Assembly: GCF_014201375.1 (NCBI RefSeq)
Contig: NZ_JACHDZ010000008.1
Coordinates: forward strand, 87,461-151,460
DNA from: Tunturiibacter empetritectus
GTDB lineage: Bacteria; Acidobacteriota; Terriglobia; Terriglobales; Acidobacteriaceae
Length of the DNA: 64,000 bases
Reading direction: 5' to 3'
Positions within the stretch are counted from its first letter, which is position 1. Each line of letters starts with the position of its first letter. Below are positions 26,401-34,478 of this stretch, piece by piece. A program made the translations under genes and the position numbers. The notes below the pieces were generated by a model, which saw only the letters and a list, made by a program, of their open reading frames with translations, was not told where the DNA came from and made no database searches.

Positions 26401-27089
26401 CGATGCTTCAGCGCCTTCCAATGGAGTTCAGGCTGGAATCACGATTCTCAGCAAGCCGTAAGCTCTCCTACGGTGAGGATGCGATTGCACCAGGACCTGC
26501 ACACTTCGAAAGACCTGAAGGTTCCTTCGAGGCTCGTGCCTTTGGCATCGCCGTCCATGCTTTTTTAGAGATGCTGGCGACGAAGCTGGCAGATGGTACG
26601 AGGGTTGAGGCCGTGCTGCACGAAGTGGCGGGATGGACGCCCAGAATTGCATCAGTGCTGCGGGGAGATGGACTACATCTGGCCGTCGTTGAGCGGCTTG
26701 TCCCACGGGTGAAGACTGCGCTCACCAACATGCTGCAGGACAATGAAGGACGATGGGTGTTGAGCCAGCACAAGCAAGCGTCGAACGAACTCTCACTGAA
26801 CTCGTGGAATGATGCGCGCAGCAGTGTGAGACTAGATCGGGTGTTTTATAGCGGAGCCCAACCGATGGAGACCGGGGCTGATTATCTTTGGATCATCGAC
26901 TACAAAACTGCAACCCACGGGCGTGAAGGGCTCACCGGGTTTCTTGCCGAAGAGCGGATTAAGTACGCGGAGCAGATGAAAGTGTATGCCCGGATGATGA
27001 GGGGCCGCGTAGAGAGCGGAAGACTGCGGGTTGGTTTGTACTACCCGATGTTGCCAAAGCTCGTCTGGTGGGAACCTGAGACAGACTGA
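23454..27089 (+). CDS. AddA-like UvrD-family helicase-nuclease
   Basis: A 1211-residue superfamily 1A helicase fused to a nuclease. Walker A is APAGSGKT (45-52), motif II is LVDEMQDTSS, motif III VFLVGDPKQSIY, motif IV LTANFRSQ, motif V MTIHKSKGLEWDVV, motif VI RLFYVACTRAREEL, and the C-terminal PD-(D/E)XK motif is IIDYKTAT. This is the AddA/RecB plan. The GTG start lies inside the end of the AddB-like gene (8-base overlap), indicating coupling and a two-subunit complex. It should unwind and degrade DNA ends until a recombination hotspot is met; the hotspot sequence of this group is unknown. Confidence 0.88.
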   Translation: MADLFVVPRSDNLPDLPMGTSCTRPPDWQERERALDIRRSWIVEAPAGSGKTGLLIQRYLKLLADESVEDPSQVLAITFTVKATAEMRERVINQLESAARSEPLKNDSDFDRVTRVLAEMVLRRDALLGWELLQHPRRLNIRTIDSVCGEVARLLPVLSGAGGRQIPVEDATLMYREAARETLMQLGGADVELDTALRTVLLHRDGSLRDCERLLMEMLPLRNQWGELVPLGTQQLDDAFLDETVLPKLELALEQAVCVGLTLLSLSVPADILQELTSLAGEMGHAEGYRGSPSPIAMCAGLHQTPQETSEDLERWRGLIHLLTTQESKWRATAARNHLGFEIERHHAERLKLLVQQLRDRDDVLEAIKRVRSLPPVQYPQEQWVVAKALFRVLNRALAELQLVFARREECDFAELGLLARVVLQREGAVADLNKALGMSLQHLLVDEMQDTSSGQYELIQLLTQRWDGHGQTVFLVGDPKQSIYLFRQARVERFVKTMQTEFLGDLPVGRLQLTANFRSQRTLVEAFNDDFSLLFPRKISATNPEDVPYVEARAVRGPSRSGSMNLVWHARVLASETSAEATKRAKRRQARLEAEKVRAIVEHWRDRPLPQGRSEPWKVAVLVRSRNLLTEIVTELKDELKGAIPFRAVDIEALGQRQEVLDLFALTRALMHPADRVAWLAVLRAPWCGLGRGDLHLLAGGDDPDWAERCMGDVIAERLDLLEEEIRARVMRVWPVLQAAEEKRSGLSVAQWVERTWRTLGGDAYLKPGELANARRYLQLLDEMEEYIGGIDVSLLKRQLDKLFAQPAARGWAVDLMTIHKSKGLEWDVVIVPGLQKKDPADRERLLTWSEIDSDDTEAAHIMLAPIAGRGEGSRALNLWLRGIDKAKKAAERKRLFYVACTRAREELHLFASPEATARGEVIRPYGSLLATAWPAAERHFTRGAPASERLVQMPMMFPKSEEEEGFVGTIAAGADEAARPAMLQRLPMEFRLESRFSASRKLSYGEDAIAPGPAHFERPEGSFEARAFGIAVHAFLEMLATKLADGTRVEAVLHEVAGWTPRIASVLRGDGLHLAVVERLVPRVKTALTNMLQDNEGRWVLSQHKQASNELSLNSWNDARSSVRLDRVFYSGAQPMETGADYLWIIDYKTATHGREGLTGFLAEERIKYAEQMKVYARMMRGRVESGRLRVGLYYPMLPKLVWWEPETD

Positions 27090-27175
27090 CAGGCCGTTTC
27101 GGGGAGTAGAGATGCTGCTCGGAGGCAGAAGGCTCTTTGAGATCAACTGCAGGTGTGGTGTCCCGCCGCTAAAAC

Positions 27176-27838
27176 TCAGATTACCGAACTGTTGTGACGA
27201 ACGTCGGCGCCGCGAACCCAGAAGATGACATCTTCTGCGATATTCGTGGCGTGATCGCCGACGCGCTCCAGGTTACGGGCGATGATCAGGGCGTTGAGTG
27301 ACTGCGGGGTCAACTCAGGCTTCTCCTTGATGAGCGTGCTGAGTGCATAAAAGGCTGCATCGTTCATCTCGTCAACTTGATCGTCGAGTCGGAGAACCGA
27401 TTCGGCCAGTTCGGCATCGCCTTCGATAAAGGCCTGGAGGGATTTGCGAACCATGGCGGAGGAGAGGGAGGCGAGCTTAGGAATGTCGACGGGGAGATCG
27501 ATGTTGGCGAAGGCTCCCATCTCTCGTACTCGCACGGCGATGTTGACCGCCTGGTCGCCTACGCGTTCGAGATCGGCGTTGATCCTGATCACTGAGAGGA
27601 TGAAGCGAAGGTCGATGGCCATTGGCTGTTCCATGGCCAGAAGGTCGAGCGCCATCTGATCGATCTCGCGTTCGAGGCGGTTGATGGAAGGCTCGGCTCG
27701 GAAGACAAGCTCGCAGATGGAAAGATCGCGCGTGCGATAGGCCTCGATGGAACGCTGAATCGCCTGCTCCGCCATGCCCGCCATGACGAGCAGCTTTTCT
27801 TTCAAGTCGTCGAGACTCTGATGAAATTTGACGCGCAT
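27176..27838 (-). CDS. phoU: Phosphate transport regulator PhoU
   Basis: A 220-residue all-helical protein with two PhoU repeats, each with an E/D-x3-D-type metal site. The first is INADLERVGDQAVNIA (about 85-100) and the second ARNLERVGDHATNIAED (about 187-203). PhoU links the Pst transporter to the PhoR kinase and damps the Pho response when phosphate is ample. The ATG overlaps the pstB stop by one base (TGATG). Last gene of the pst operon. Confidence 0.96.
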   Translation of the reverse strand: MRVKFHQSLDDLKEKLLVMAGMAEQAIQRSIEAYRTRDLSICELVFRAEPSINRLEREIDQMALDLLAMEQPMAIDLRFILSVIRINADLERVGDQAVNIAVRVREMGAFANIDLPVDIPKLASLSSAMVRKSLQAFIEGDAELAESVLRLDDQVDEMNDAAFYALSTLIKEKPELTPQSLNALIIARNLERVGDHATNIAEDVIFWVRGADVRHNSSVI

Positions 27839-28596
27839 CAGCCGAATCTCCCGGTGATGTAGTCTTCCGTTCGCTTGTCGCGTGGATTAGTGAAGATCTT
27901 ATGGGTCGAGTCGAACTCTACCATCTTACCGTTGAGGAAGAAGCCGGTGTTCTCCGCAACGCGGGCGGCTTGCTGCATATTGTGCGTCACGATGACGATG
28001 GTGTACTGGCTCTTGAGCTGAAAGATGAGGTCTTCGATCTTGGAGGTTGAGACGGGGTCCAGCGCGGAGGCGGGCTCGTCCATCAGGAGAACCTCGGGAT
28101 CGACGGCGAGCGCGCGGGCGATGCACATGCGCTGTTGCTGGCCACCCGAAAGCGAAGCTCCTGATTTCTTCTTGAGGTCGTCTTTAACCTCCTCCCAGAG
28201 CGCGGCCTGCTTGAGTGAACGCTCGACCGTCTCATCGAGGATGCGGCGGTTGCGGAAGCCATTGAGCTTGAGTCCGCTGACGACGTTGTCGTAGATGGAC
28301 ATCGTAGGGAAGGGGTTTGGGCGCTGGAAGACCATTCCGACGCGGCGGCGAATCTCAACCGGTGAGGCGTCGTTGTAGATGTCGATGTCGCCCATTTTGA
28401 CGATACCGGTGGCGCGGGCGATGGGGTTGGTCTCGTGCATGCGGTTGAGGCAACGGACAAAGGTGGATTTGCCGCAGCCTGAAGGACCGATGAGCGCGGT
28501 GGCGTGGTTCGCCGGGATGTGCAGGTTGATGTCCTGCAGGGTGTGGGTTGTTCCATACCACGCGTTCAAATCCTCAACTAAAATGCCGACTCCCAC
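27838..28596 (-). CDS. pstB: Phosphate ABC transporter ATP-binding protein PstB
   Basis: A 252-residue ABC ATPase with Walker [10 protein letters not shown], signature LSGGQQQR, Walker [14 protein letters not shown] and the PstB-typical [15 protein letters not shown]-loop. The start is the GTG at 28596, with GGAGG at a good distance and a one-base overlap with the pstA stop (TAGTG). The longer open frame to 28707 runs into pstA and is not used. It powers the PstCA phosphate channel. Confidence 0.96.
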   Translation of the reverse strand: MGVGILVEDLNAWYGTTHTLQDINLHIPANHATALIGPSGCGKSTFVRCLNRMHETNPIARATGIVKMGDIDIYNDASPVEIRRRVGMVFQRPNPFPTMSIYDNVVSGLKLNGFRNRRILDETVERSLKQAALWEEVKDDLKKKSGASLSGGQQQRMCIARALAVDPEVLLMDEPASALDPVSTSKIEDLIFQLKSQYTIVIVTHNMQQAARVAENTGFFLNGKMVEFDSTHKIFTNPRDKRTEDYITGRFG

Positions 28597-29507
28597 TAGC
28601 TTCCTCCCTTGAGTACGCCGCGGTTGGCAAAGATGCGGACGAGCGTGACCGAGACCATGATTAAGACGATAAGAACGAGCGAGCCGGCCCACGCCAGACG
28701 ATGCCACTCGTCATACGGCGAGATGGCGTAGACGTAGATCTGCAGCGGCAGGGCGGCGATAGGTTCGCTCAGTTTGAAGCTCCAGAATTGATTTCCGAAG
28801 GCGGTGAAGAGCAGCGGAGCGGTCTCTCCGGCAACGCGGGCAAATGCCAGCATGCAACCGGTGATGATGCCGGGCGAGGCCGTGCGCAGGCTGACCGAGA
28901 TCGCTGTCCTCCATTTGGGGACGCCGAGGCCAAGAGCTGCCTCGCGAATAGCATGAGGAACCGTGGCCAGCATCTCTTCGGTGGTGCGTGTGATGGTTGG
29001 GACCATCATGATGGCGAGAGCTACTCCGCCAGCGAGAGCGGAGAAGTGTTTTTGCTGGACGACGATCAGCGAATAGATCGAGATGCCCATGACGATCGAT
29101 GGAACGCCATTGAGCACGTCGGCGGTGAAGCGGACTGCGGTGGCGAGGGTCTTGCCGCGACCAAACTCCGCCAGATAGACACCCGCCGCGATGCCGATCG
29201 GGATTCCCATCAGGCTCGCGAGAAAGAGGACGATGCCCGAACCAACGATGGAGTTCGCCATACCTCCGCCTACCTCACCCACAGGGGCGGGAATGTGGGT
29301 AAAGAAGGCAAGATTCAGAGAACTGGCACCCTTATAGATGAGGTAGAAGAGGATTGCGACCAGCGGAAGGATCACCAGGACGGTCGCGAGGATGCAAAGA
29401 CCGCTGACGAAGTAGTTCGTGGCGGAGCGCCGTGCCGTATTCCTGCGCATGGACCCGGATTCGAAGTCCATGGGGCGGGGCTGGTTGCTCAGGGGTTGAG
29501 TGCTCAT
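28596..29507 (-). CDS. pstA: Phosphate ABC transporter permease PstA
   Basis: A 303-residue inner-membrane permease with six transmembrane helices and the cytoplasmic EAA-type loop [17 protein letters not shown], followed by [14 protein letters not shown], characteristic of PstA. Directly after pstC (one base between stop and start) and overlapping pstB, so the three are cotranscribed. Confidence 0.95.
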   Translation of the reverse strand: MSTQPLSNQPRPMDFESGSMRRNTARRSATNYFVSGLCILATVLVILPLVAILFYLIYKGASSLNLAFFTHIPAPVGEVGGGMANSIVGSGIVLFLASLMGIPIGIAAGVYLAEFGRGKTLATAVRFTADVLNGVPSIVMGISIYSLIVVQQKHFSALAGGVALAIMMVPTITRTTEEMLATVPHAIREAALGLGVPKWRTAISVSLRTASPGIITGCMLAFARVAGETAPLLFTAFGNQFWSFKLSEPIAALPLQIYVYAISPYDEWHRLAWAGSLVLIVLIMVSVTLVRIFANRGVLKGGS

Positions 29508-29508
29508 G

Positions 29509-30573
29509 TCAGTTCACCCGCGCCGGTGCGTTGCGTGTGACCGCCCACACCATCAGCCGTGCGATGGCGTTCACAACAATGGTGACCAGGAAGAGGGCGA
29601 GGCCGATCTCGATGAGGGCGCTAAGGTAAAGATCGCCGGTGGCCTCGGAGAACTCGTTCGCGATGACGCTGGCCAGCGTGTAGCCGGGGGCGAAGAGCGA
29701 CTTGCTGATATCGGGATGATTGCCGATGACCATCGTGACGGCCATCGTCTCTCCGAGTGCGCGTCCGAGGCCCAGCATGATCGCTCCGACGATGCCGATG
29801 CGGGAGTTGCGCAGAACGCCGATGCGAATCATCTCCCAGCGGGTGGCTCCCAGGGCTAGTACAGCTTCGCGCTGGCTGTTGGGGACTGCGTTCATGATGT
29901 CGCGGGTCAGCGAAGAGATGATCGGAAGGATCATGATGGCGAGGATCATGCTGGCGGTTAGAAGGCCGACACCGAAGTTGGTGCCTTCGAAGAATCCTGT
30001 CCAGCCCAGGATTTTATAGAGGAAGGGGCCGATAAGATCACGCATGAGCGGGACAAGGACGAAGACCGCCCAAAGACCATAGACGACGCTGGGGATGGCT
30101 GCGAGCAGTTCGGTCAGGAAGGAGATCGGGGCGCGAAGCACGCGCGGGCATAGCTCCGTAAGGAAGATCGCTACGCCAAGTGCCAGAGGGACCGCCATAC
30201 ACAGAGCCAGCAGCGAGGTCGCGAGTGTTCCATAGATGAAGGGGAGCGCGCCAAAGTCACCCGAGACCGGATCCCACGCCTGACGTGTGAAGAACTTCCA
30301 GCCGAACTGGATGAGGCTCAACCGTGAGTGAACGACCAGGATAACGAAGATGAAGAGGACAATCGCAAAGATGCTGCAGGCGCATAGAAGCATGACAGCG
30401 GCGAAACTATTATCAGCAAAGCTGCCGCTTCCCCGCTTGCTGAGGAAGTCGCGAATCGGAGAGAGGGCTGCACCAACCGAAGCTGGCGTCGCATCGGCAG
30501 CAGATGCCACAGGAGGCTGTGGCAGGGGCGATGGCACAGGCAACGGAGAGCTTGATTCTCTTTCGGGAGTCAT
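29509..30573 (-). CDS. pstC: Phosphate ABC transporter permease PstC
   Basis: A 354-residue permease with a Pro/Ser-rich cytoplasmic leader (about 1-50) and six transmembrane helices. The EAA loop is REAVLALGATRWEMIRIGVL, followed by GRALGETMAVTMVIGN as in PstC. The ATG at 30573 is preferred over the frame start at 30672, which would run into the terminator region. A terminator lies between pstS and this gene. Confidence 0.94.
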   Translation of the reverse strand: MTPERESSSPLPVPSPLPQPPVASAADATPASVGAALSPIRDFLSKRGSGSFADNSFAAVMLLCACSIFAIVLFIFVILVVHSRLSLIQFGWKFFTRQAWDPVSGDFGALPFIYGTLATSLLALCMAVPLALGVAIFLTELCPRVLRAPISFLTELLAAIPSVVYGLWAVFVLVPLMRDLIGPFLYKILGWTGFFEGTNFGVGLLTASMILAIMILPIISSLTRDIMNAVPNSQREAVLALGATRWEMIRIGVLRNSRIGIVGAIMLGLGRALGETMAVTMVIGNHPDISKSLFAPGYTLASVIANEFSEATGDLYLSALIEIGLALFLVTIVVNAIARLMVWAVTRNAPARVN

Positions 30574-30654
30574 ACGGGTAGAAGACACAATCCTATTTTC
30601 CTGACGGTTGACTCTACGGGTCGATTGTATCGAGCTTACTATCCTGAAGCTGGG

Positions 30655-30698
30655 GGAAAAAAGATGCCGCACGGCCTTCGCTGCGAAACCCGTGCGGC
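30655..30698 (-). terminator. Terminator/attenuator between pstS and pstC
   Basis: On the minus strand GCCGCACGG (30698-30690) pairs with CCGTGCGGC (30674-30666), a 9-bp perfect stem with a 15-nt loop, followed by ATC and a run of six T. It lies 8 nt after the pstS stop and 80 nt or more before pstC. Partial termination here would give more PstS than membrane subunits, as is usual in pst operons. Confidence 0.85.
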
Positions 30699-30705
30699 AG
30701 AGTAG

Positions 30706-31713
30706 CTATTTTACGTTTGCGATGCTCTTGCGAACCATATCCTGCACTTGCTTGGGCAACGGAGCATAGGTCAGCGCAGCGGCTTCGCCTTCGCCATGGT
30801 CCAGCATCCAGCCCAGAAAATCAGCCAGCGCCTTTGCCTTGTTCGCATCGGTGGAGTGAGTCGGGATCAACAGCCAGGTGAAGCTGGAGATCGGGTAGGC
30901 GTCCGCTCCAGGTGCGTTGGTGATGGAGACGCGGTAGTCTGCGGGCATCGTCTTGGCGGCTCCGGCGGCGGCGGCGGTGACTCCGCCGGTGGAGGCCTTG
31001 AGGAACTTGCCGGAGGCATTGCGAACCGCGCCGAAGCTCATCTTGTTCGTCTCGGCGTAGATCAGCTCGACATATCCGAAGGAGAACGGCGACTGACGAA
31101 CCATGCCGGCGACGCCTTCGTTGCCCTTTTGCCCGATTCCTGTAGGCCACTTGATCGAGGCTCCCTTTCCAGGACCGGAGTTCCAGCCAGACGAAACTTT
31201 GGAGAGGTAGTCGGTAAAGATGAAGGTCGTTCCGCTTCCGTCCGAACGGTAAACGGGAAGGATGGCCTTATCCGGCAGGTTGGCGCCAGGATTGTCTTTC
31301 GCGATGCGGGAGTCGTTCCACTTCGTGATCTTGCCGAGATAGATATCGGCAATTACATCACCTGAGAAGTTCAGATCCTTGTTGATGCCTGGAATGTTGT
31401 ACACCGGAACAACGGCCCCCAGAACGGTAGGAATGTGCATAACCTTGACCTTGGCCGCGCTAAGCTGGTCGTTAGTCATAGGGCTATCGCTGGCACCGAA
31501 GTCCACTGTACCTTCAGAGACCTGGCGGATACCGCCGCCGGAGCCGATGGACTGGTAGTTGATCTTCACTTCCGGGTGTAGTGCGCTGTATTCGCTGAAC
31601 CATTTGGAGTAGATCGGATAGGGGAATGTGGCCCCGGCTCCGTTGATGTTCTGTGCGTTGGCTCCGGCAGTTACAAGCGCCAATACTGCTGCTGCGATGA
31701 CTTTCAGTTTCAC
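30706..31713 (-). CDS. pstS: Periplasmic phosphate-binding protein PstS
   Basis: A 335-residue exported protein: signal peptide ending ANA-Q (about 21), then the PstS phosphate-binding motifs GAGATFPYPIY, SIGSGGGI, DFGASDSPM and YRSDGSGTTFIFTDYLS. It captures phosphate in the periplasm for PstCAB. I chose the GTG at 31713, which has AGGGGG six bases upstream and gives a normal signal peptide; the ATG at 31737 adds eight residues. A candidate Pho box lies 75-95 bases upstream. Confidence 0.96.
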   Translation of the reverse strand: MKLKVIAAAVLALVTAGANAQNINGAGATFPYPIYSKWFSEYSALHPEVKINYQSIGSGGGIRQVSEGTVDFGASDSPMTNDQLSAAKVKVMHIPTVLGAVVPVYNIPGINKDLNFSGDVIADIYLGKITKWNDSRIAKDNPGANLPDKAILPVYRSDGSGTTFIFTDYLSKVSSGWNSGPGKGASIKWPTGIGQKGNEGVAGMVRQSPFSFGYVELIYAETNKMSFGAVRNASGKFLKASTGGVTAAAAGAAKTMPADYRVSITNAPGADAYPISSFTWLLIPTHSTDANKAKALADFLGWMLDHGEGEAAALTYAPLPKQVQDMVRKSIANVK

Positions 31714-31763
31714 TCGTCCCCCTAGGATTAAATGCATCGATCCAAATCAATCAGTCAATACAT

Positions 31764-31807
31764 CTCAATATTGAGTGTGAGCGGGAATTGTTACGGAGAG
31801 GTTACAT
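31764..31807 (-). promoter_or_regulatory. Candidate Pho box and promoter of pstS
   Basis: On the minus strand, two GTAAC direct repeats start 11 bases apart (GTAACCTCTCC then GTAACAATTCC; plus-strand GTTAC at 31801-31805 and 31790-31794). An 11-bp period is the architecture of PhoB/PhoP binding sites. A CTCAATATTGAG palindrome at 31764-31775 supplies an AT-rich -10-like CAATAT about 15 bases downstream of the second repeat. Functional assignment is inference from position and context. Confidence 0.55.
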
Positions 31808-31823
31808 CGTAGTGAAAACGGCA

Positions 31824-33194
31824 TTATTCCACCAAGTTCTGGGCCTTGGGGAGTGTGAAGATAAAGTTGCTGCCGGCGTTGAGTTCGCTTTCTGCCCGAA
31901 TCGACCCGCCGTGCGTCTGCACCATGTGTCGTGCGATGGCGAGTCCCAGCCCGGTGCCACCAGACTCCCTGGAACGGGCTTTATCGACCCGGTAGAAGCG
32001 CTCGAAGATGCGGCCTAGATGTTCGGAGGCAATTCCGGGGCCAAAGTCGCGAACACTGAACTCGACGGCTTCAATCGGGTCCGACACATCGCGGGAGGAG
32101 ACGATCACCCTGCAGACGGGCGCGTTCCTGGCCTGGCCGTACTTGATGCCATTCTCAATGAGGTTGCTGAGGACCTGAAGTATTGCATCGGTGTCGGCAA
32201 AGACCTCGGCGGTGGAGATTTCACCGATCTCGAGGATTGATTCGGTGTCCTGTACGAGGCCGCTCATCGCCTGCACGGCGTCGCGCACCAGGATGTCGGC
32301 TGGGATGGGGGCTGGGTGCAGCTCCTGCTCGGAGGATTCGACCCGCGCCATCACCAGGAGATCTTCGGTCAGGCGGTTCATGCGAGTTGCGTTCTTCAGG
32401 ATGATGCTCAGAAACTCTCGGGCTGGTTGACTGAGCGAAGCCTCATGGTCGAGCAGAGTTTCAACGTAACCGGTGATCGAGGTCAGAGGAGTACGGAGCT
32501 CGTGCGAGACGTTAGCCACGAAGTCGCGCTGGGTTCGTTCGACTTGTTCGATGCGGGTAATGTCGTGGAGGACGGCTACGGCTCCGCCACCTGGCATCGG
32601 AGAAACATTGACTTCAAAGATGCGCCCGGGCAGAAGTGAGGTCGAGCGGCCATCGCTCACCACTCTCTGCTCGAGTGCGGTCCGAACACAGTCCAGAATC
32701 TCCGGATCGCGAATCGTCTGGACCAGCGCGTGGCCGACACGGATGGCACTACTAAAGGAGGCACCCGGAATCAGCTTCTGCATCCGCTGATTGGTCCACT
32801 GAATGCGGCCTGCGGGATCGACGGCGACGACTGCATCCTGCATACTGTCGATCATCGCCTCAAGTTCGTGGCGGCTCTCGGAGGCATCGCTGAGCGAGCG
32901 GTTTACGTGATCGGAGGCGACCGAAATGGCACGGGCCAGTCCATCGAAGTCGGTGAAGGAGGGATTGATCTCTCCGACCTGGCGCTCAGGAACCGCCGCG
33001 GCAGAGTTCTGCAGAAGTGTGACGTCCTGCCGAACCGAACGCGCCAGAAAGAGCGCGGTGATGCCGGCCCATGCGATGACGAGCAGGCCGGCGATGATCC
33101 ATCGGTACGGAAGCGAGGAGAGCCCGACCAGCGCACAGAGTACGAATGCGATCGCGATGCGAAAGAATACCGAAAGAAAGAAGCTACGCCTCAC
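31824..33194 (-). CDS. phoR: Phosphate regulon sensor histidine kinase PhoR
   Basis: A 456-residue membrane-bound kinase: two N-terminal transmembrane helices (about 5-50), a linker, a PAS-like domain (about 105-200), then the HisKA H-box NVSHELRTPLTSI, N-box NLIENGIKYG, G1 RDFGPGI, F-box FERFYRVDKAR and G2 GTGLGLAI. Next to phoB and pstS, so it is the Pho sensor. The GTG start at 33194 follows GAGGGGG. It lies 15 nt after phoB and 110 nt before pstS. Confidence 0.93.
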   Translation of the reverse strand: MRRSFFLSVFFRIAIAFVLCALVGLSSLPYRWIIAGLLVIAWAGITALFLARSVRQDVTLLQNSAAAVPERQVGEINPSFTDFDGLARAISVASDHVNRSLSDASESRHELEAMIDSMQDAVVAVDPAGRIQWTNQRMQKLIPGASFSSAIRVGHALVQTIRDPEILDCVRTALEQRVVSDGRSTSLLPGRIFEVNVSPMPGGGAVAVLHDITRIEQVERTQRDFVANVSHELRTPLTSITGYVETLLDHEASLSQPAREFLSIILKNATRMNRLTEDLLVMARVESSEQELHPAPIPADILVRDAVQAMSGLVQDTESILEIGEISTAEVFADTDAILQVLSNLIENGIKYGQARNAPVCRVIVSSRDVSDPIEAVEFSVRDFGPGIASEHLGRIFERFYRVDKARSRESGGTGLGLAIARHMVQTHGGSIRAESELNAGSNFIFTLPKAQNLVE

Positions 33195-33209
33195 GAGTCG
33201 CCCCCTCGC

Positions 33210-33914
33210 CTAGGCCTGTGCCGCCTTCGGAATCTCGAATCGGTAGCCTGCGCCGCGCATGGTCTTCAGATAGCGCGGCGTCTCAGCATCGGCTTCGATC
33301 TTTTCGCGAATACGCCGGACATAAACATCGACGGAACGCGGCGTGACAAAGCGGGCATCGCCCCAGACTGCGTCCAGGAGATGATCGCGGCTAAAGACTC
33401 GTCCGGGATGTCGGGCGAGATAGTCCAGAAGCCGGAACTCTGTCGCCGTCGTCGTTACCAGGTCGCCGTTCACACGAAGCTGCATGGCGCTGGCGTCGAT
33501 CTCCACGTTCTCGAACTTCAGCACCGACGGCGAGCTTGGCCGCTCGAAGCGCCTTAGGACTGCCTTGACTCTGGCTACAAGCTCGCGGGTGGCGAAGGGT
33601 TTGGTGATGTAGTCATCGGCGCCCATCTCCAGACCGTGGACACGGTCGTTCTCAGCCGCACGTGCTGTCAGGAAGATGATCGGCACCACGCTGAGGGTAG
33701 GGTTCTGACGAAGACGCCGGCACAGGTCGAGGCCGTCGCCACCGGGAACCATGATGTCCAGCAGAAAAAGTGCGGGCGGCTGCCGTTCGGCATCGGCAAG
33801 TATCTGATTGATAGCGAGATATGGGCGAACCGTAAAACCTGCGCTCTCCAGGTGGTACTGCACCAGGCGGGAGATATCCGCGTCGTCTTCCAAAACAAAA
33901 ATCGTCTGACTCAC
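33210..33914 (-). CDS. phoB: Phosphate regulon response regulator PhoB
   Basis: A 234-residue OmpR/PhoB-type regulator. The receiver domain has the acidic pair LEDDAD, phospho-acceptor Asp in LLDIMVPG and the conserved Lys in ITKPF. The winged-helix domain has EFRLLDYLARHPGRVFSRDHLL and the recognition helix VTPRSVDVYVRRIREKI. The GTG at 33914 has AGGGG eight bases upstream; the TTG at 33932 is an alternative. First gene of the Pho cluster. Confidence 0.93.
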   Translation of the reverse strand: MSQTIFVLEDDADISRLVQYHLESAGFTVRPYLAINQILADAERQPPALFLLDIMVPGGDGLDLCRRLRQNPTLSVVPIIFLTARAAENDRVHGLEMGADDYITKPFATRELVARVKAVLRRFERPSSPSVLKFENVEIDASAMQLRVNGDLVTTTATEFRLLDYLARHPGRVFSRDHLLDAVWGDARFVTPRSVDVYVRRIREKIEADAETPRYLKTMRGAGYRFEIPKAAQA

Positions 33915-33954
33915 TTCGTAAACCCCTGTCAACTCGCAACTTGATTAACGTCAG

Positions 33955-34043
33955 GTTAGCGCACCCCGGACGGGGGATTGCTAACGTACGATGAATCGTC
34001 CACAGTAAACCGTATGAAGAGTACGTCCGTATACTCTAGAGTA
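33955..34043. promoter_or_regulatory. Inverted repeats in the divergent phoB / response-regulator promoter region
   Basis: Between the divergent phoB and single-domain regulator genes there is an interrupted hairpin, GTTAGC-gca-CCCC-ggac-GGGG-gatt-GCTAAC (33955-33985), and a perfect 12-bp palindrome TACTCTAGAGTA (34032-34043) about 30 bases before the regulator ATG. Either could be an operator. No matching copies are seen near other genes of the window. Confidence 0.45.
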
Positions 34044-34073
34044 ATTCTACGGGTTGTAGAAGGTCAGAACTCC

Positions 34074-34442
34074 ATGAAACAAAACTCCAATCTCGTCCTC
34101 TGCGTGGATGACGAACGAATCGGGCTCGAGGTTCGGAAGATTCTGCTGGAACGGGCTGGATACCGAGTGCTAACCGCATCGGATGGACCGACCGGGCTCG
34201 CAATCTTCTCCGCCGAGCCGGTAGAGGCGGTTGTGCTGGACTATTCAATGCCTGGCATGCACGGCGGCGAGATCGCCATCCAGATGCGCCAGGTCAAGCC
34301 TCAGGTCCCGATCCTTTTGCTCTCGGCTTATATTGGGTTGGCTCCCGAGGTGACTGCTGTCGTCGATCTGTATATGACCAAGGGAGAGGGCGCGCCGGTC
34401 CTTCTGGAAAAACTAGGCAGCCTTCTGCAACCCGTCAGTTGA
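34074..34442 (+). CDS. Single-domain response regulator
   Basis: A 122-residue CheY-like receiver without an output domain. Acidic residues are in CVDDER, the phospho-acceptor Asp in VVLDYSMPG, and a conserved Lys in YMTKGEG. The ATG at 34074 follows AGAAGG; the longer frame from 33978 covers the promoter palindrome. It is followed 36 nt downstream by a histidine kinase gene, so the pair probably forms a phosphorelay in which another protein gives the output. Confidence 0.88.
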   Translation: MKQNSNLVLCVDDERIGLEVRKILLERAGYRVLTASDGPTGLAIFSAEPVEAVVLDYSMPGMHGGEIAIQMRQVKPQVPILLLSAYIGLAPEVTAVVDLYMTKGEGAPVLLEKLGSLLQPVS

Positions 34443-34478
34443 CCCGCCCCTCAAAGCAAGGTACGAGATGAGAGGACT

